Source: a virus | Strand: one strand, 5' to 3' | Virus record (IMG/VR): IMGVR_UViG_3300025435_001056 | Location: 1 to 64,000 of that record | Length of the DNA: 64,000 nucleotides | Shown: positions 39,384-47,693 of the stretch, one piece after another | Layout: each line of letters opens with the position of its first letter | Position numbering within the stretch: position 1 is the stretch's first letter | Translations under genes and position numbers: made by a program | The notes under the pieces: generated by a model | Database searches by the model: none | What the model saw: only the letters and a program-made list of their open reading frames with translations | Told to the model about the DNA's origin: nothing

Positions 39384-40089
39384 CCCAAAATTTGATTATC
39401 AACCCTTGAGTCGTGTTAGTATAGATGGCAAGCGTCTGTATGCTACCCCAGATGGTAAAAAGTTGCCCAGTGTCACAACTGTATTAGAAAAAACCAAGCC
39501 CGAAGAAAAGAAAGCGGCCTTACAGCAATGGAGAGATCGTGTGGGTCATGCGAAGGCACAGGCTATCACCACCGAAGCGGCCAATCGTGGTACCAGAATG
39601 CACACCCATCTTGAGCACTACGTCAAAACTGGCGAGCTCAAAGACCGCGGATCAAATCCGTTTGGTTGGGCCAGTCATGCCATGGCGCAAACTGTAATTG
39701 AAGATGGCTTACAAAATGTCTCAGAGTTCTGGGGTGTAGAAATTCCCCTGTATTTTCCCAGCCTGTATGCTGGCACCACTGACGGCTGTGGCATACACCT
39801 GGGCGATGAGTCAATCCTAGACTACAAACAAACCAACAAGCCCAAGAAGCAGGAGTGGATTGAAGATTACTACCTACAGCTGACAGCCTATGCTCTGGCT
39901 CACAACGAAGTTTATGGCACTAACATACGCAAGGGTGTGGTGTTAATGTGTGTTAAACCACCGGTAGATGACATGGGCAATCCACTTGCACGCCCGGTTT
40001 ACCAAGAATTCATTCTTAAATCTGAAGATTTCGACTACTGGTCAGATCAGTGGTGGCGTCGCTTAGAACTGTATTATTTGATGGCCTAA
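39340..40089 (+). CDS. PD-(D/E)XK exonuclease (RecB/Cas4-like)
   Basis: The 249-residue protein (start chosen at ATG 39340, encoding MKKTAVDAEK) contains the RecB-type nuclease motifs. These are GTTDGCGIH (motif I-like Asp), ILDYKQTNKPK (D-x-K) and YYLQLTAYALAH (the QxxxY motif). N-terminal LPSVTTVLEKTKP and RGTRMHTHLE are typical of phage exonucleases in this superfamily. It may process DNA ends in recombination or degrade host DNA. Overlaps iscA by 44 bases in another frame. Confidence 0.85.
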   Translation: MKKTAVDAEKVFVYNPKFDYQPLSRVSIDGKRLYATPDGKKLPSVTTVLEKTKPEEKKAALQQWRDRVGHAKAQAITTEAANRGTRMHTHLEHYVKTGELKDRGSNPFGWASHAMAQTVIEDGLQNVSEFWGVEIPLYFPSLYAGTTDGCGIHLGDESILDYKQTNKPKKQEWIEDYYLQLTAYALAHNEVYGTNIRKGVVLMCVKPPVDDMGNPLARPVYQEFILKSEDFDYWSDQWWRRLELYYLMA

Positions 40090-40286
40090 GAGTTGTTAGG
40101 CAACTGACCTAATACTTCGTTACCATCCGCGTCGATGTCACTAGAAATATCTACAGAATTACTACCGCGAGTGGCAATAATTCCAGCACCACACAACTGT
40201 TGCATTAAAAAATGTACTTTTTTTTCCAAATCACGCATAGCAGAATCTGGGTCAATACGATCGTCTCTAGCCCATAAATTTGACAT
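40086..40286 (-). CDS. Small minus-strand protein
   Basis: The 66-residue protein starts MSNLWARDDRIDPDSAMRDLEK. It is chosen over a longer frame because AGGAG sits six bases upstream of this ATG. It has a helical first half (EKKVHFLMQQLCG) and a short beta-like end with GNEVLGQL. A late box (ACTAAATA) lies 24 bases before the start. It converges with the exonuclease gene, overlapping it by four bases. Confidence 0.65.
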   Translation of the reverse strand: MSNLWARDDRIDPDSAMRDLEKKVHFLMQQLCGAGIIATRGSNSVDISSDIDADGNEVLGQLPNNS

Positions 40287-40309
40287 GTAAATCTCCTGGT
40301 TTGTAGCAA

Positions 40310-40317
40310 TATTTAGT
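40310..40317 (-). promoter_or_regulatory. Minus-strand late promoter-like box ACTAAATA
   Basis: TAAATA core giving an 18-base leader with SD AGGAG for the minus-strand gene. It is divergent from the box at 40340. Confidence 0.45.
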
Positions 40318-40339
40318 TGATACTGTGGCAAACAATCCA

Positions 40340-40347
40340 GCTAAATA
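40340..40347 (+). promoter_or_regulatory. Late promoter-like box GCTAAATA
   Basis: TAAATA core, 26 bases before the tail spike start. The leader contains SD AAGGA. Confidence 0.45.
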
Positions 40348-40373
40348 CTGAATAGAATTCAAGGAAAATTAAA

Positions 40374-41957
40374 TTGGCCATAGTACAGATATCGCAAATC
40401 ACCAACCGCAAAGGATTGGCAATAGATTTACCACAGTTGGCTGGTGCCGAGTTTGGCTGGTCAACAGACACTCGACAGTTGTGGATCGGTAACGGTACCA
40501 TAGCTGATGGTGCTCCGGTTATTGGTAATACTGAAATTTTAACAGAATTTAGTGACATTCTGGCCTTTACCAATACCTACACTTACCAAGGTCGAGCTGC
40601 CGGATACGCTGTACAAACTGGCGCTACCCCAGGAACACCGGTTACCTTAAGCCTGCAACAATGGATGGATCAATTTGCTAGTGTTCTGGATTTTGGAGCA
40701 GTAGGCGACGGAGTAACTGATGATACAGCCGCAATTAATCGGGCCTTATATCAATTATATTGTAGAGAAGTCAATCCGCAAGTGCGTCGTGGTTTATTTT
40801 TTCCAGCCGGCATTTATAAAGTTTCGGGCACCATTGATATTCCTCCGTATGCCATGATAATGGGCGAAGGTATTGACAGCTCAATAATTAGTTTAGTCAA
40901 TGAAAGTGGATCCGTGCCATATGTGGCACAGACTGCCGACAGTTTACAACAGACCGGAGTTAACATTGCAACCAATGGTGCTATACCCCCACAGTATATC
41001 AACATCAGCAATATAGGATTCCAGTCAGTTGATCCTGTTGCAAACGTATTTCTTGTGGGTCAAGCTACCAACTGTCGTTTCCAGAATGTAGGCTTTAATG
41101 GTCCTCTGACCACTGCTGATTTGTATGCACCTCACTTGACAGTTGCAGTGGATTTTTACAGTACCACCACCTTGACCTGCAATCAAATTGTGTTTGATGG
41201 ATGTGTTTTTGACGGCACAGGTTATGCGGTCAACACAACCCAGTCTCTACAAGGAATCACTTTTACCAATTCAAAATTTACAACCTTTTATCAAGGTATT
41301 GTGTTGGGCAACGGAACACCTATTGCACCGGCCACAACATTTGACATAACTGGAGTTAGAATCACCGGTAATTTATTTGACAGCATCTATAGAGAAGGTG
41401 TTGTGTTTGGACAAATCACCATGAATGCGACCGGCCACAACATGTTCTACGATGTAGGAAACCATTTTACTGGAGCCACCGGCACACCTGAAACGGCTAT
41501 TATTGATTTACAATACAACAACAATATCAGCATCAGTGACCTATTCCAGCGAGTCTTGGTGTATGCATCCACTTATCCTTGTGTACAACTAAACAACCTA
41601 CAAAACATTGCCACTACTAATGGTGGACAGTTGCAGTTGGGTACTCAGATTATGGAATCAGGCACAAAGGCAACTTTGATCAACAACAACACGGGTACTA
41701 TTTTTAGCATACAAATTGATCGTATATCAGCTCTGACTGTGAGCTATACCATAAGTCGCCTACCCACAGGTATCCGTACTGGTGCCATTTCGGTAGTGAC
41801 CAATCCCTTATTTTACAGTGACGACTACATTGACAACTCCGATACCGGAGTGACTTTGAGTTTTGTACAGGTTAGCGATTTGATTAGTTTAAATTATCTG
41901 ACCACCGACACTGGATTTGATGGAACCATCAGCTATTCCGTATCTTATCATTATTGA
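40374..41957 (+). CDS. Tail spike with pectate-lyase-type beta-helix
   Basis: The 527-residue protein starts at TTG with SD AAGGA. Residues 1-55 form a small N-terminal attachment domain (QISQITNRKGLAIDLPQL, LWIGNGTIADG). At 107-122 FGAVGDGVTDDTAAIN is the signature of the pectate lyase 3 superfamily. Beta-helix-like repeats follow (ISNIGFQSVD, VFDGCVFDGTG, FTNSKFTTFYQG). Such spikes bind and often cleave surface polysaccharides, so this is a likely host-range determinant. A beta-rich C-terminal domain would hold the trimer. Confidence 0.85.
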   Translation: MAIVQISQITNRKGLAIDLPQLAGAEFGWSTDTRQLWIGNGTIADGAPVIGNTEILTEFSDILAFTNTYTYQGRAAGYAVQTGATPGTPVTLSLQQWMDQFASVLDFGAVGDGVTDDTAAINRALYQLYCREVNPQVRRGLFFPAGIYKVSGTIDIPPYAMIMGEGIDSSIISLVNESGSVPYVAQTADSLQQTGVNIATNGAIPPQYINISNIGFQSVDPVANVFLVGQATNCRFQNVGFNGPLTTADLYAPHLTVAVDFYSTTTLTCNQIVFDGCVFDGTGYAVNTTQSLQGITFTNSKFTTFYQGIVLGNGTPIAPATTFDITGVRITGNLFDSIYREGVVFGQITMNATGHNMFYDVGNHFTGATGTPETAIIDLQYNNNISISDLFQRVLVYASTYPCVQLNNLQNIATTNGGQLQLGTQIMESGTKATLINNNTGTIFSIQIDRISALTVSYTISRLPTGIRTGAISVVTNPLFYSDDYIDNSDTGVTLSFVQVSDLISLNYLTTDTGFDGTISYSVSYHY

Positions 41958-42370
41958 TGTGGCCTTTAACTTTTAGTGCCCGACTGGAGAGTTGGAGTCT
42001 CCTGCGTGATCGTTGTCAAAATATTTCTTTAGAATCTGCACTTGACGCCATTAATGAGTGGTGGTTTTTGGCACCGTGGCGTCCTTACTATCTACATTGG
42101 GATGACCAGGCCACATGGCCTGACCCTTGGCAACTTTTGAGCGACGATGTCTACTGTGATCTTGCTCGTGGGCTGGGAATCCTGTATACTGTAATTTTGC
42201 TGGACCGTGCGGATATGGCGGATGCAGAACTGATTTTAACCGAAACAGGTGATAATTTAGTCCAAGTAGCAAAAGAAAAATATATACTTAATTGGAGCAG
42301 AGAATCAGTCGTAAATACCTTCCAAGAGATTAAAATCAAACGGCGGTACCAGCAACACCCTATAAAATAA
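41957..42370 (+). CDS. Trp-rich protein linked to tail spike
   Basis: This 137-residue protein starts in the tail spike stop (TGATG). It is unusually rich in Trp (NEWWFLAPW, YLHWDDQATWPDPW) and has CDLARGLGILYT. I recall similar unannotated proteins next to structural genes in aquatic T4-like phages. It may be a spike assembly factor, since it is coupled to spike translation, but no direct evidence exists. Confidence 0.6.
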   Translation: MWPLTFSARLESWSLLRDRCQNISLESALDAINEWWFLAPWRPYYLHWDDQATWPDPWQLLSDDVYCDLARGLGILYTVILLDRADMADAELILTETGDNLVQVAKEKYILNWSRESVVNTFQEIKIKRRYQQHPIK

Positions 42371-42398
42371 TAGTACATTAAAACAGAACGAGAGTTAG

Positions 42399-44723
42399 AT
42401 GACGCAGATTACAGTTGTAAAAAGAAGCGGCGCAAAAGAGCCACTACAGATTGATAAGTGGCAGGCACAAGTTGCTAAGGTATGTCAAGGAATTGCCGAT
42501 GTCAGTCAGTCCATGATAGAAATCAAAGCCCAGTTGCACTTCTATGATGGCATTACCACACAGGAGATCGACGGCATCACCCTGCGAGCCATTGTGGACT
42601 TGATTGATGTAGAATCAAATCCAGATGTAGGACATACCAACTATCAGTATGTGGCCGGCAAGCAACGTCTCAGCATGTTGCGCAAGGATGTTTACGGATC
42701 ATACGCTGTGCCGCATCTCTACAACATTGTGAAGAAGAATGTAGAAGTGGGTCTGTATACTCCAGAACTGTTGGATTGGTACACCAAGGATGATTGGAAT
42801 CGCATGAACGACATGCTGGACCATGACAAGGATGAACTATACTCATACGCGGCCATTGAACAGCTGATCGAAAAATATCTGGTGCGCAACAGAGCCACAA
42901 AGGAAATCTATGAAACCCCCCAAATTCGTTATATTATTGCGGCCGCTACTGTGTTCCATGCAGAAGAGCCCAATGCGACTAGAATGCGTTACATCAAAGA
43001 GTATTACAATGCTGCTAGTGATGGCCTGTTTACTCTTGCGACTCCTGTTCTGGCTGGACTGGGAACACCAACAAAACAATTTAGCTCTTGTGTGCTTATA
43101 CGTAGCGACGATGATCTGGATAGTATTTTTGCCTCAGGAGAAATGATGGCCAAGTATGCGGCCAAGCGAGCCGGCATCGGCTTGGAAGTTGGTCGTCTGC
43201 GTCCACTCGGTTCCGCCATTCGCGGTGGCGAAGTCATGCACACCGGTATGATTCCATTCCTTAAAAAATGGTTTGGCGATTTACGTAGTTGTAGTCAAGG
43301 AGGTATTAGAAATGCAAGTGCTACCGTATTTTATCCTATTTGGCATTATCAGTTCGATGATCTTATTGTGCTTAAGAATAATCAAGGAACAGAAGAAACA
43401 CGAGTAAGGTTCATGGACTATGGAGTTGTGCTTAATAGCTTTTTCTGGCGCAGATTCAAAAACAAAGAAATGATTACATTTTTTGATCCCAACGAAGTGC
43501 CGGACCTGTATGAAGCATTTTATCAAAACACTGAAAGATTTGAACAGCTCTATGTCAAGTACGAACGTCGTAAAGATTTAAGAACCAAGGTTATGGCCGC
43601 CGAAGATGTATTCAAAGGTGGCATACTTAAAGAACGCACAGATACCGGTCGTATCTATCTGGTGTTTATCGACAATGTTCAGAATCAAGGTCCGTTTGAT
43701 CCTGAATTCCATACCATTTACCAGAGTAACCTGTGCTGTGAAATCCTTTTACCTACTCGGCCATTCCGTCGTCTTGATGATGATGCTGGGCGTATTGCTC
43801 TTTGCACTCTTGGAAGTATTAACTGGGGTGCGTTCCGTAATCCTGAGGACATGCGCCGTGCTTGTCGTATCCTTCAGCGCAGCCTTTGCAATATTCTCGA
43901 TTATCAAGATTTTTTAAGTATTCAAAGCCAGCTGAGCAACGAAGAGATACAACCCTTGGGCATTGGTATCACCAACCTGGCCTACTGGCATGCCAAGCGC
44001 GGCCTTGAATATGGCGAAGCCGATGCCCTGCAAGAAGTCAAGACCTGGATGGAACATCAGGCCTACTACCTGACCGAAGCCACAGTGGAACTGGCTCGTG
44101 AGCGTGGCGCCTGCAAAGATTCAGCTCGCACACGCTATGGCCAAGGTGTATTTCCCTGGGAACTGCGTGCCAAGGCAGTCAACGAGTTGGTCAATTTTGA
44201 ACCCGAGTTAGACTGGGAAACCCTGCGCATGAACATGCAGGCCTATGGTGTTCGCAATGCCACCTTGATGGCAGTGGCCCCGGTTGAAAGCAGTTCGGTG
44301 GTAATCAATTCGACCAATGGTATTGAAATGCCCATGAGCCTGATCACAGTAAAAGAAAGCAAAGCCGGTAGTTTAATTCAGGTAGCACCTGAATACAACA
44401 AGCTCAAAAATAAATATCAACTCATGTGGGATCAGAAAGACTGCGAGGGTTATCTAAAAACGGCCGCTGTTATTGCGGCCTATGTTGACCAAAGCATAAG
44501 TACTAATACATTCTATTCGCCGAGACATTTTGCTGATCGTAAAGTACCATCAACACTTATTGCTAAGAATTTAATGTTAGCTCATATGTGGGGTCTTAAA
44601 ACGATGTATTACTCATTAATCGATAAACAAGGCAGTAAATCTGATAAATCAGATGATGCTGTAGCATTAGAAGTAATCGATTTTGACGAAGGCGAAGATG
44701 ATTGTTTGGCTTGTAAACTTTAA
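42399..44723 (+). CDS. nrdA: Ribonucleotide reductase large subunit (class Ia)
   Basis: The 774-residue protein has an N-terminal ATP-cone region (VVKRSGAKEPLQIDKWQ) and the FSSCVL cysteine. The active-site NLCCEI matches N-x-C-x-E, and the partner cysteine is in ALCTLGSINW. The C-terminal swivelling CLACKL accepts electrons from thioredoxin or glutaredoxin. It converts NDPs to dNDPs for phage DNA. The downstream order is HNH endonuclease, small gene, nrdB, glutaredoxin, so the operon is interrupted by a homing element. The last 250 bases are more A+T-rich than the rest. Confidence 0.96.
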   Translation: MTQITVVKRSGAKEPLQIDKWQAQVAKVCQGIADVSQSMIEIKAQLHFYDGITTQEIDGITLRAIVDLIDVESNPDVGHTNYQYVAGKQRLSMLRKDVYGSYAVPHLYNIVKKNVEVGLYTPELLDWYTKDDWNRMNDMLDHDKDELYSYAAIEQLIEKYLVRNRATKEIYETPQIRYIIAAATVFHAEEPNATRMRYIKEYYNAASDGLFTLATPVLAGLGTPTKQFSSCVLIRSDDDLDSIFASGEMMAKYAAKRAGIGLEVGRLRPLGSAIRGGEVMHTGMIPFLKKWFGDLRSCSQGGIRNASATVFYPIWHYQFDDLIVLKNNQGTEETRVRFMDYGVVLNSFFWRRFKNKEMITFFDPNEVPDLYEAFYQNTERFEQLYVKYERRKDLRTKVMAAEDVFKGGILKERTDTGRIYLVFIDNVQNQGPFDPEFHTIYQSNLCCEILLPTRPFRRLDDDAGRIALCTLGSINWGAFRNPEDMRRACRILQRSLCNILDYQDFLSIQSQLSNEEIQPLGIGITNLAYWHAKRGLEYGEADALQEVKTWMEHQAYYLTEATVELARERGACKDSARTRYGQGVFPWELRAKAVNELVNFEPELDWETLRMNMQAYGVRNATLMAVAPVESSSVVINSTNGIEMPMSLITVKESKAGSLIQVAPEYNKLKNKYQLMWDQKDCEGYLKTAAVIAAYVDQSISTNTFYSPRHFADRKVPSTLIAKNLMLAHMWGLKTMYYSLIDKQGSKSDKSDDAVALEVIDFDEGEDDCLACKL

Positions 44724-44739
44724 GAAAGTATGTTACAAT
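44711..44739 (+). promoter_or_regulatory. Sigma70-type promoter (TTGTAA-N17-TACAAT)
   Basis: It lies in the last codons of nrdA. The predicted +1 falls on the start codon of the HNH gene (44745), making that transcript leaderless. Confidence 0.55.
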
Positions 44740-44744
44740 AGAGT

Positions 44745-45461
44745 ATGGATTATCAAAAGATTTACAATAACTTGATAGATCGTGCTACACACAGGATCAG
44801 CGAAGGCTATGTTGAAAAACATCACATAGTCCCTCGATGTCTCGGCGGTGACGATAGTAAAGAAAATATTGTAAGTCTTTATCCTGAAGAACATTATCTT
44901 GCTCACTTGCTGTTATGTAAAATAAACGAAGGTAACCAAAAGTTATTGTATGCCGCAATGAATATGACTACTGGTTCTATGATTAATAACGGTAAGCGAA
45001 ATAATAAAGCATACGGATGGCTTCGCAGACAATACGCACAATCTATGTCAGGTGATAATAATCCTAATAGACGCAATCCCGAAATACAAAAGAAAGCGGC
45101 ATTAAAGAGAGTAGGACAAACACGCTCAGAAGAAACAAAAGCAAGAATGTCGGCGGCACAAAAAGGTAGAACATTTACAGAAGAAACAAAACAGAAAATG
45201 TCTATAGCCGCAAAAAATAAACCCCCAGTTAGTCTTGAAACTCGAGAAAAACTATCAGTAAAATCTAAAGGACGAGTCGGGCCGTGGGCAGGCAAAACTG
45301 TACCTCCAGAACTTGTAGCAAAAAGAGCCGAAGCAAGACGCGGTAAAACAGATACAGAAGAAGTTAAGCTAAAGAAATCTCTTGCCGCTAAAGCGAGAGA
45401 AGCAAAGAAAAGAGAATTAAGAAATATTTTAGGAACGGATGGGTTCCTACAGAAGATTTAG
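44745..45461 (+). CDS. HNH homing endonuclease between nrdA and nrdB
   Basis: The 238-residue protein has an HNH core (YVEKHHIVPRCLGGDDSKENIVSL split by turns, then EEHYLAHLLLC). NUMOD3-like repeats follow (RSEETKARMSAAQKG, FTEETKQKMSIAAKN, KTDTEEVKLKKS). It is a clear relative of the gene at 21674. Insertion between the two ribonucleotide reductase genes matches a common hotspot in T4-like phages. It retains intact HNH residues and is probably active. Confidence 0.92.
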   Translation: MDYQKIYNNLIDRATHRISEGYVEKHHIVPRCLGGDDSKENIVSLYPEEHYLAHLLLCKINEGNQKLLYAAMNMTTGSMINNGKRNNKAYGWLRRQYAQSMSGDNNPNRRNPEIQKKAALKRVGQTRSEETKARMSAAQKGRTFTEETKQKMSIAAKNKPPVSLETREKLSVKSKGRVGPWAGKTVPPELVAKRAEARRGKTDTEEVKLKKSLAAKAREAKKRELRNILGTDGFLQKI

Positions 45462-45486
45462 AATGGAAAAAATTGAAAGAAAAAGA

Positions 45487-45753
45487 ATGAACGATAAAAT
45501 TAAAGAACTGACTAAACAAGCCGGTATCACGGACAATAATTTAAGTGATGGCAATATGTCCTACAACGATTTAGAAAAATTTGTTGAACTGCTTGTTAAA
45601 GAATGTGTGGGATTTAAAGCGTTAGTGACAGAAGTTCCTACTGAAGAATATATCGATGGCGTTAAAACTAATCCAGATGTGGTTCGTGGCATGAATCTTG
45701 GCATATTACTAGCGTATCGCTACATTGAAGCGGTAACTGGAGTTAAATCATGA
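45487..45753 (+). CDS. Small protein between homing gene and nrdB
   Basis: An 88-residue protein, start chosen at MNDKIKELTKQAGI; upstream in-frame starts lie in the end of the homing gene. It is helical with LEKFVELLVKECVGF and a C-terminal GILLAYRYIEAVTGV. Similar short proteins accompany metabolic genes in many phages with no known function. It overlaps nrdB by four bases, so the product is made with the reductase. Confidence 0.6.
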   Translation: MNDKIKELTKQAGITDNNLSDGNMSYNDLEKFVELLVKECVGFKALVTEVPTEEYIDGVKTNPDVVRGMNLGILLAYRYIEAVTGVKS

Positions 45754-46850
45754 GTCAAGCACAATATAACTTATCAACAAAAACAGATTACTTACATCGT
45801 AAAATGTTCCTTGACCCTGCGGGTCCTGTAACCATACAGAGATTTGAAGAGGTAAAATATTCGAAGTTAACAAAGTTTGAACAGGAAGCTCGCGGCTTTT
45901 TCTGGGTGCCCGAAGAGATTAGCTTGACTAAAGATGCCAACGATTTCAAAGAAGCCACCGACACCGTGCGTCATATCTTTACTTCAAACCTGTTACGTCA
46001 GACTGCCTTGGATAGTTTGCAAGGTCGTGGGCCCACACAGGTGTTTACACCAGTGGTATCCATTCCCGAGTTAGAAGCACTCATGTACAACTGGGGCTTC
46101 TTTGAGACCAATATTCACAGTCGTAGCTACAGTCACATCATTCGCAACATCTACAATGTGCCCAAAGAAGAATTCAACAAGATTCACGACACTGCGGAAA
46201 TTGTTGAAATGGCTAGCACCATTGGGCTCTACTATGATCGCTTACACATGATCAACTGCCGTAAAGAACTACTAGAAAAGTTTGATGAGCAACATCACAT
46301 CAAGGCCATCTGGTTGGCACTCAACGCTTCATATGGTCTTGAAGCCTTCCGCTTCATGGTTAGTTTTGCTACAAGTCTTGCCATGGTTGAGAATCGCATC
46401 TTTATCGGCAACGGCAATATTATCAGCCTGATCCTACAAGATGAAATTCTACACCGGGACTGGACAGCTTGGATTATCAATCAGGTGGTCAAAGAAGATC
46501 CACGCTTTGCCCGTGCCAAGCGAGAATGTGAAGCCGAGGTGTATGCCATGTACCTGGATGTGATCCGTGAAGAAAAACAGTGGGCTGACTACCTGTTCCA
46601 AAAAGGACCGGTAATTGGATTGAATGCACAGATTCTGAAAGATTTTGTGGACTATACCGCAGTAGGCGCTCTCAAAGAGATCGGAGTCAAATATCAGGCT
46701 CCTGTGCCAAAAACTACACCTATTCCTTGGTTCAACAAACATACAAATCTGTCTAACAAACAGTCAGCACTACAGGAAACTGAAAGTACTAACTATGTAA
46801 TTGGTGTGATGAGCGATACACTTGATTACGACGCATTACCAACATTATAA
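45750..46850 (+). CDS. nrdB: Ribonucleotide reductase small subunit (class Ia)
   Basis: The 366-residue diiron protein shows SLQGRGPTQVF (first Asp region), ETNIHSRSYSHIIRN with the radical Tyr, and DEILHRDW with the last E-x-x-H pair. In the first ligand block the Glu and His are separated by three residues (E-T-N-I-H) rather than two as in E. coli NrdB. I believe this variant is shared by related phage enzymes. The C-terminal tail (DTLDYDALPTL) is suited to bind NrdA. It generates the tyrosyl radical used by NrdA. Confidence 0.95.
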   Translation: MSQAQYNLSTKTDYLHRKMFLDPAGPVTIQRFEEVKYSKLTKFEQEARGFFWVPEEISLTKDANDFKEATDTVRHIFTSNLLRQTALDSLQGRGPTQVFTPVVSIPELEALMYNWGFFETNIHSRSYSHIIRNIYNVPKEEFNKIHDTAEIVEMASTIGLYYDRLHMINCRKELLEKFDEQHHIKAIWLALNASYGLEAFRFMVSFATSLAMVENRIFIGNGNIISLILQDEILHRDWTAWIINQVVKEDPRFARAKRECEAEVYAMYLDVIREEKQWADYLFQKGPVIGLNAQILKDFVDYTAVGALKEIGVKYQAPVPKTTPIPWFNKHTNLSNKQSALQETESTNYVIGVMSDTLDYDALPTL

Positions 46851-46870
46851 TAACAACAAGGAGAATTACA

Positions 46871-47095
46871 ATGAAAGCAATAGTATGGAGCAAAAACGCC
46901 TGCCCATTTTGCGTACAAGCCAAAGCACTGTTAGAATCACAGGGCATTGATTACGAAGAACGCAATGTACAAACAGATTGGACACGAGAACAGTTATTAG
47001 AGGCAGTACCTACAGCAAGAACATTACCACAGATCTTCTTGGACGATAATTACATTGGCGGATTCACAGAACTGCGAAAACATTTACAAGGATAA
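46871..47095 (+). CDS. grx: Glutaredoxin
   Basis: The 74-residue thioredoxin-fold protein has the redox motif CPFC (residues 12-15), the cis-Pro segment RTLPQIF and the glutathione-binding GGFTEL. It reduces NrdA after each turnover. Right behind nrdB with SD AAGGAG, it completes a dNTP-synthesis unit. It could also take part in Fe-S handling with IscU/IscA, but a CPFC dithiol active site argues for a mainly reductant role. Confidence 0.95.
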   Translation: MKAIVWSKNACPFCVQAKALLESQGIDYEERNVQTDWTREQLLEAVPTARTLPQIFLDDNYIGGFTELRKHLQG

Positions 47096-47096
47096 C

Positions 47097-47399
47097 ATGA
47101 ACATAGAAAAAAACCAGGTTTACACATTTAAATTGACCAATGCTGACGAAATTGTTGGTAAAGTAGTAGATATTACCGATGCAACCTATATTGTTGCACA
47201 GCCACTTAGTGCTGTACCTACTGAAAAAGGTCTACAGTTAATCTATACTGTGTTTACTGGAGATCCCAATGAAAATGCCACTATAAATAAAACAGCAGTA
47301 GCAATGATTTGCCAGACTCGTGCGGAAGTCGGCGATCATTACCTAGAAGCAACCACTGGTTTAAAACCAGTACGCAAGACATCAATTATAATGGGATAA
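47097..47399 (+). CDS. Small beta-barrel (Sm-like) protein
   Basis: This 100-residue protein starts MNIEKNQVYTFKLTNADEI one base after the glutaredoxin stop. The pattern KLTNADEIVGKVVDITDATYIV resembles the Sm/LSm-like strand arrangement seen in a conserved small phage protein family. The C-terminus is less conserved. It precedes PAAR and a baseplate-like gene, so it may be virion associated. Role unknown. Confidence 0.55.
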   Translation: MNIEKNQVYTFKLTNADEIVGKVVDITDATYIVAQPLSAVPTEKGLQLIYTVFTGDPNENATINKTAVAMICQTRAEVGDHYLEATTGLKPVRKTSIIMG

Positions 47400-47400
47400 C

Positions 47401-47691
47401 ATGGGTCAAGCAGTACAACGAGTTGGAGATCAAAATACAGCCGGCGGCATAATACAGCAAGGTGATTCGTCGGTGTTGATCAACGGCCGTGCTGTGGCCG
47501 TCCGTGGATCGTCAGTAAGCCCGCATCCCTGTTGCGGTCATCGTGGATGCCCGCCTACACATTGTAATGCAAAAACTCAGACGGAAAATTCCACAATTTT
47601 GGTCAACGGTATACCTGTAATTGTAACCAACGACAAAGACACTTGCAGTCATCCTCGTGCCGGTGGTAGTCCTGATGTGATAATAGGCTAA
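47401..47691 (+). CDS. PAAR-domain spike tip protein (gp5.4-like)
   Basis: The 96-residue protein has repeated PAAR-type glycine/valine strands (QQGDSSVLINGRAVAVRG, STILVNGIPVIV). Zinc-type ligands are HPCCGHRGCPPTHC and CSHP. PAAR proteins form a sharp conical cap on the central tail spike, as gp5.4 does in T4, and pierce the outer membrane. It lies one base after the Sm-like gene and three before a large baseplate-like gene. Confidence 0.9.
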   Translation: MGQAVQRVGDQNTAGGIIQQGDSSVLINGRAVAVRGSSVSPHPCCGHRGCPPTHCNAKTQTENSTILVNGIPVIVTNDKDTCSHPRAGGSPDVIIG

Positions 47692-47693
47692 TC

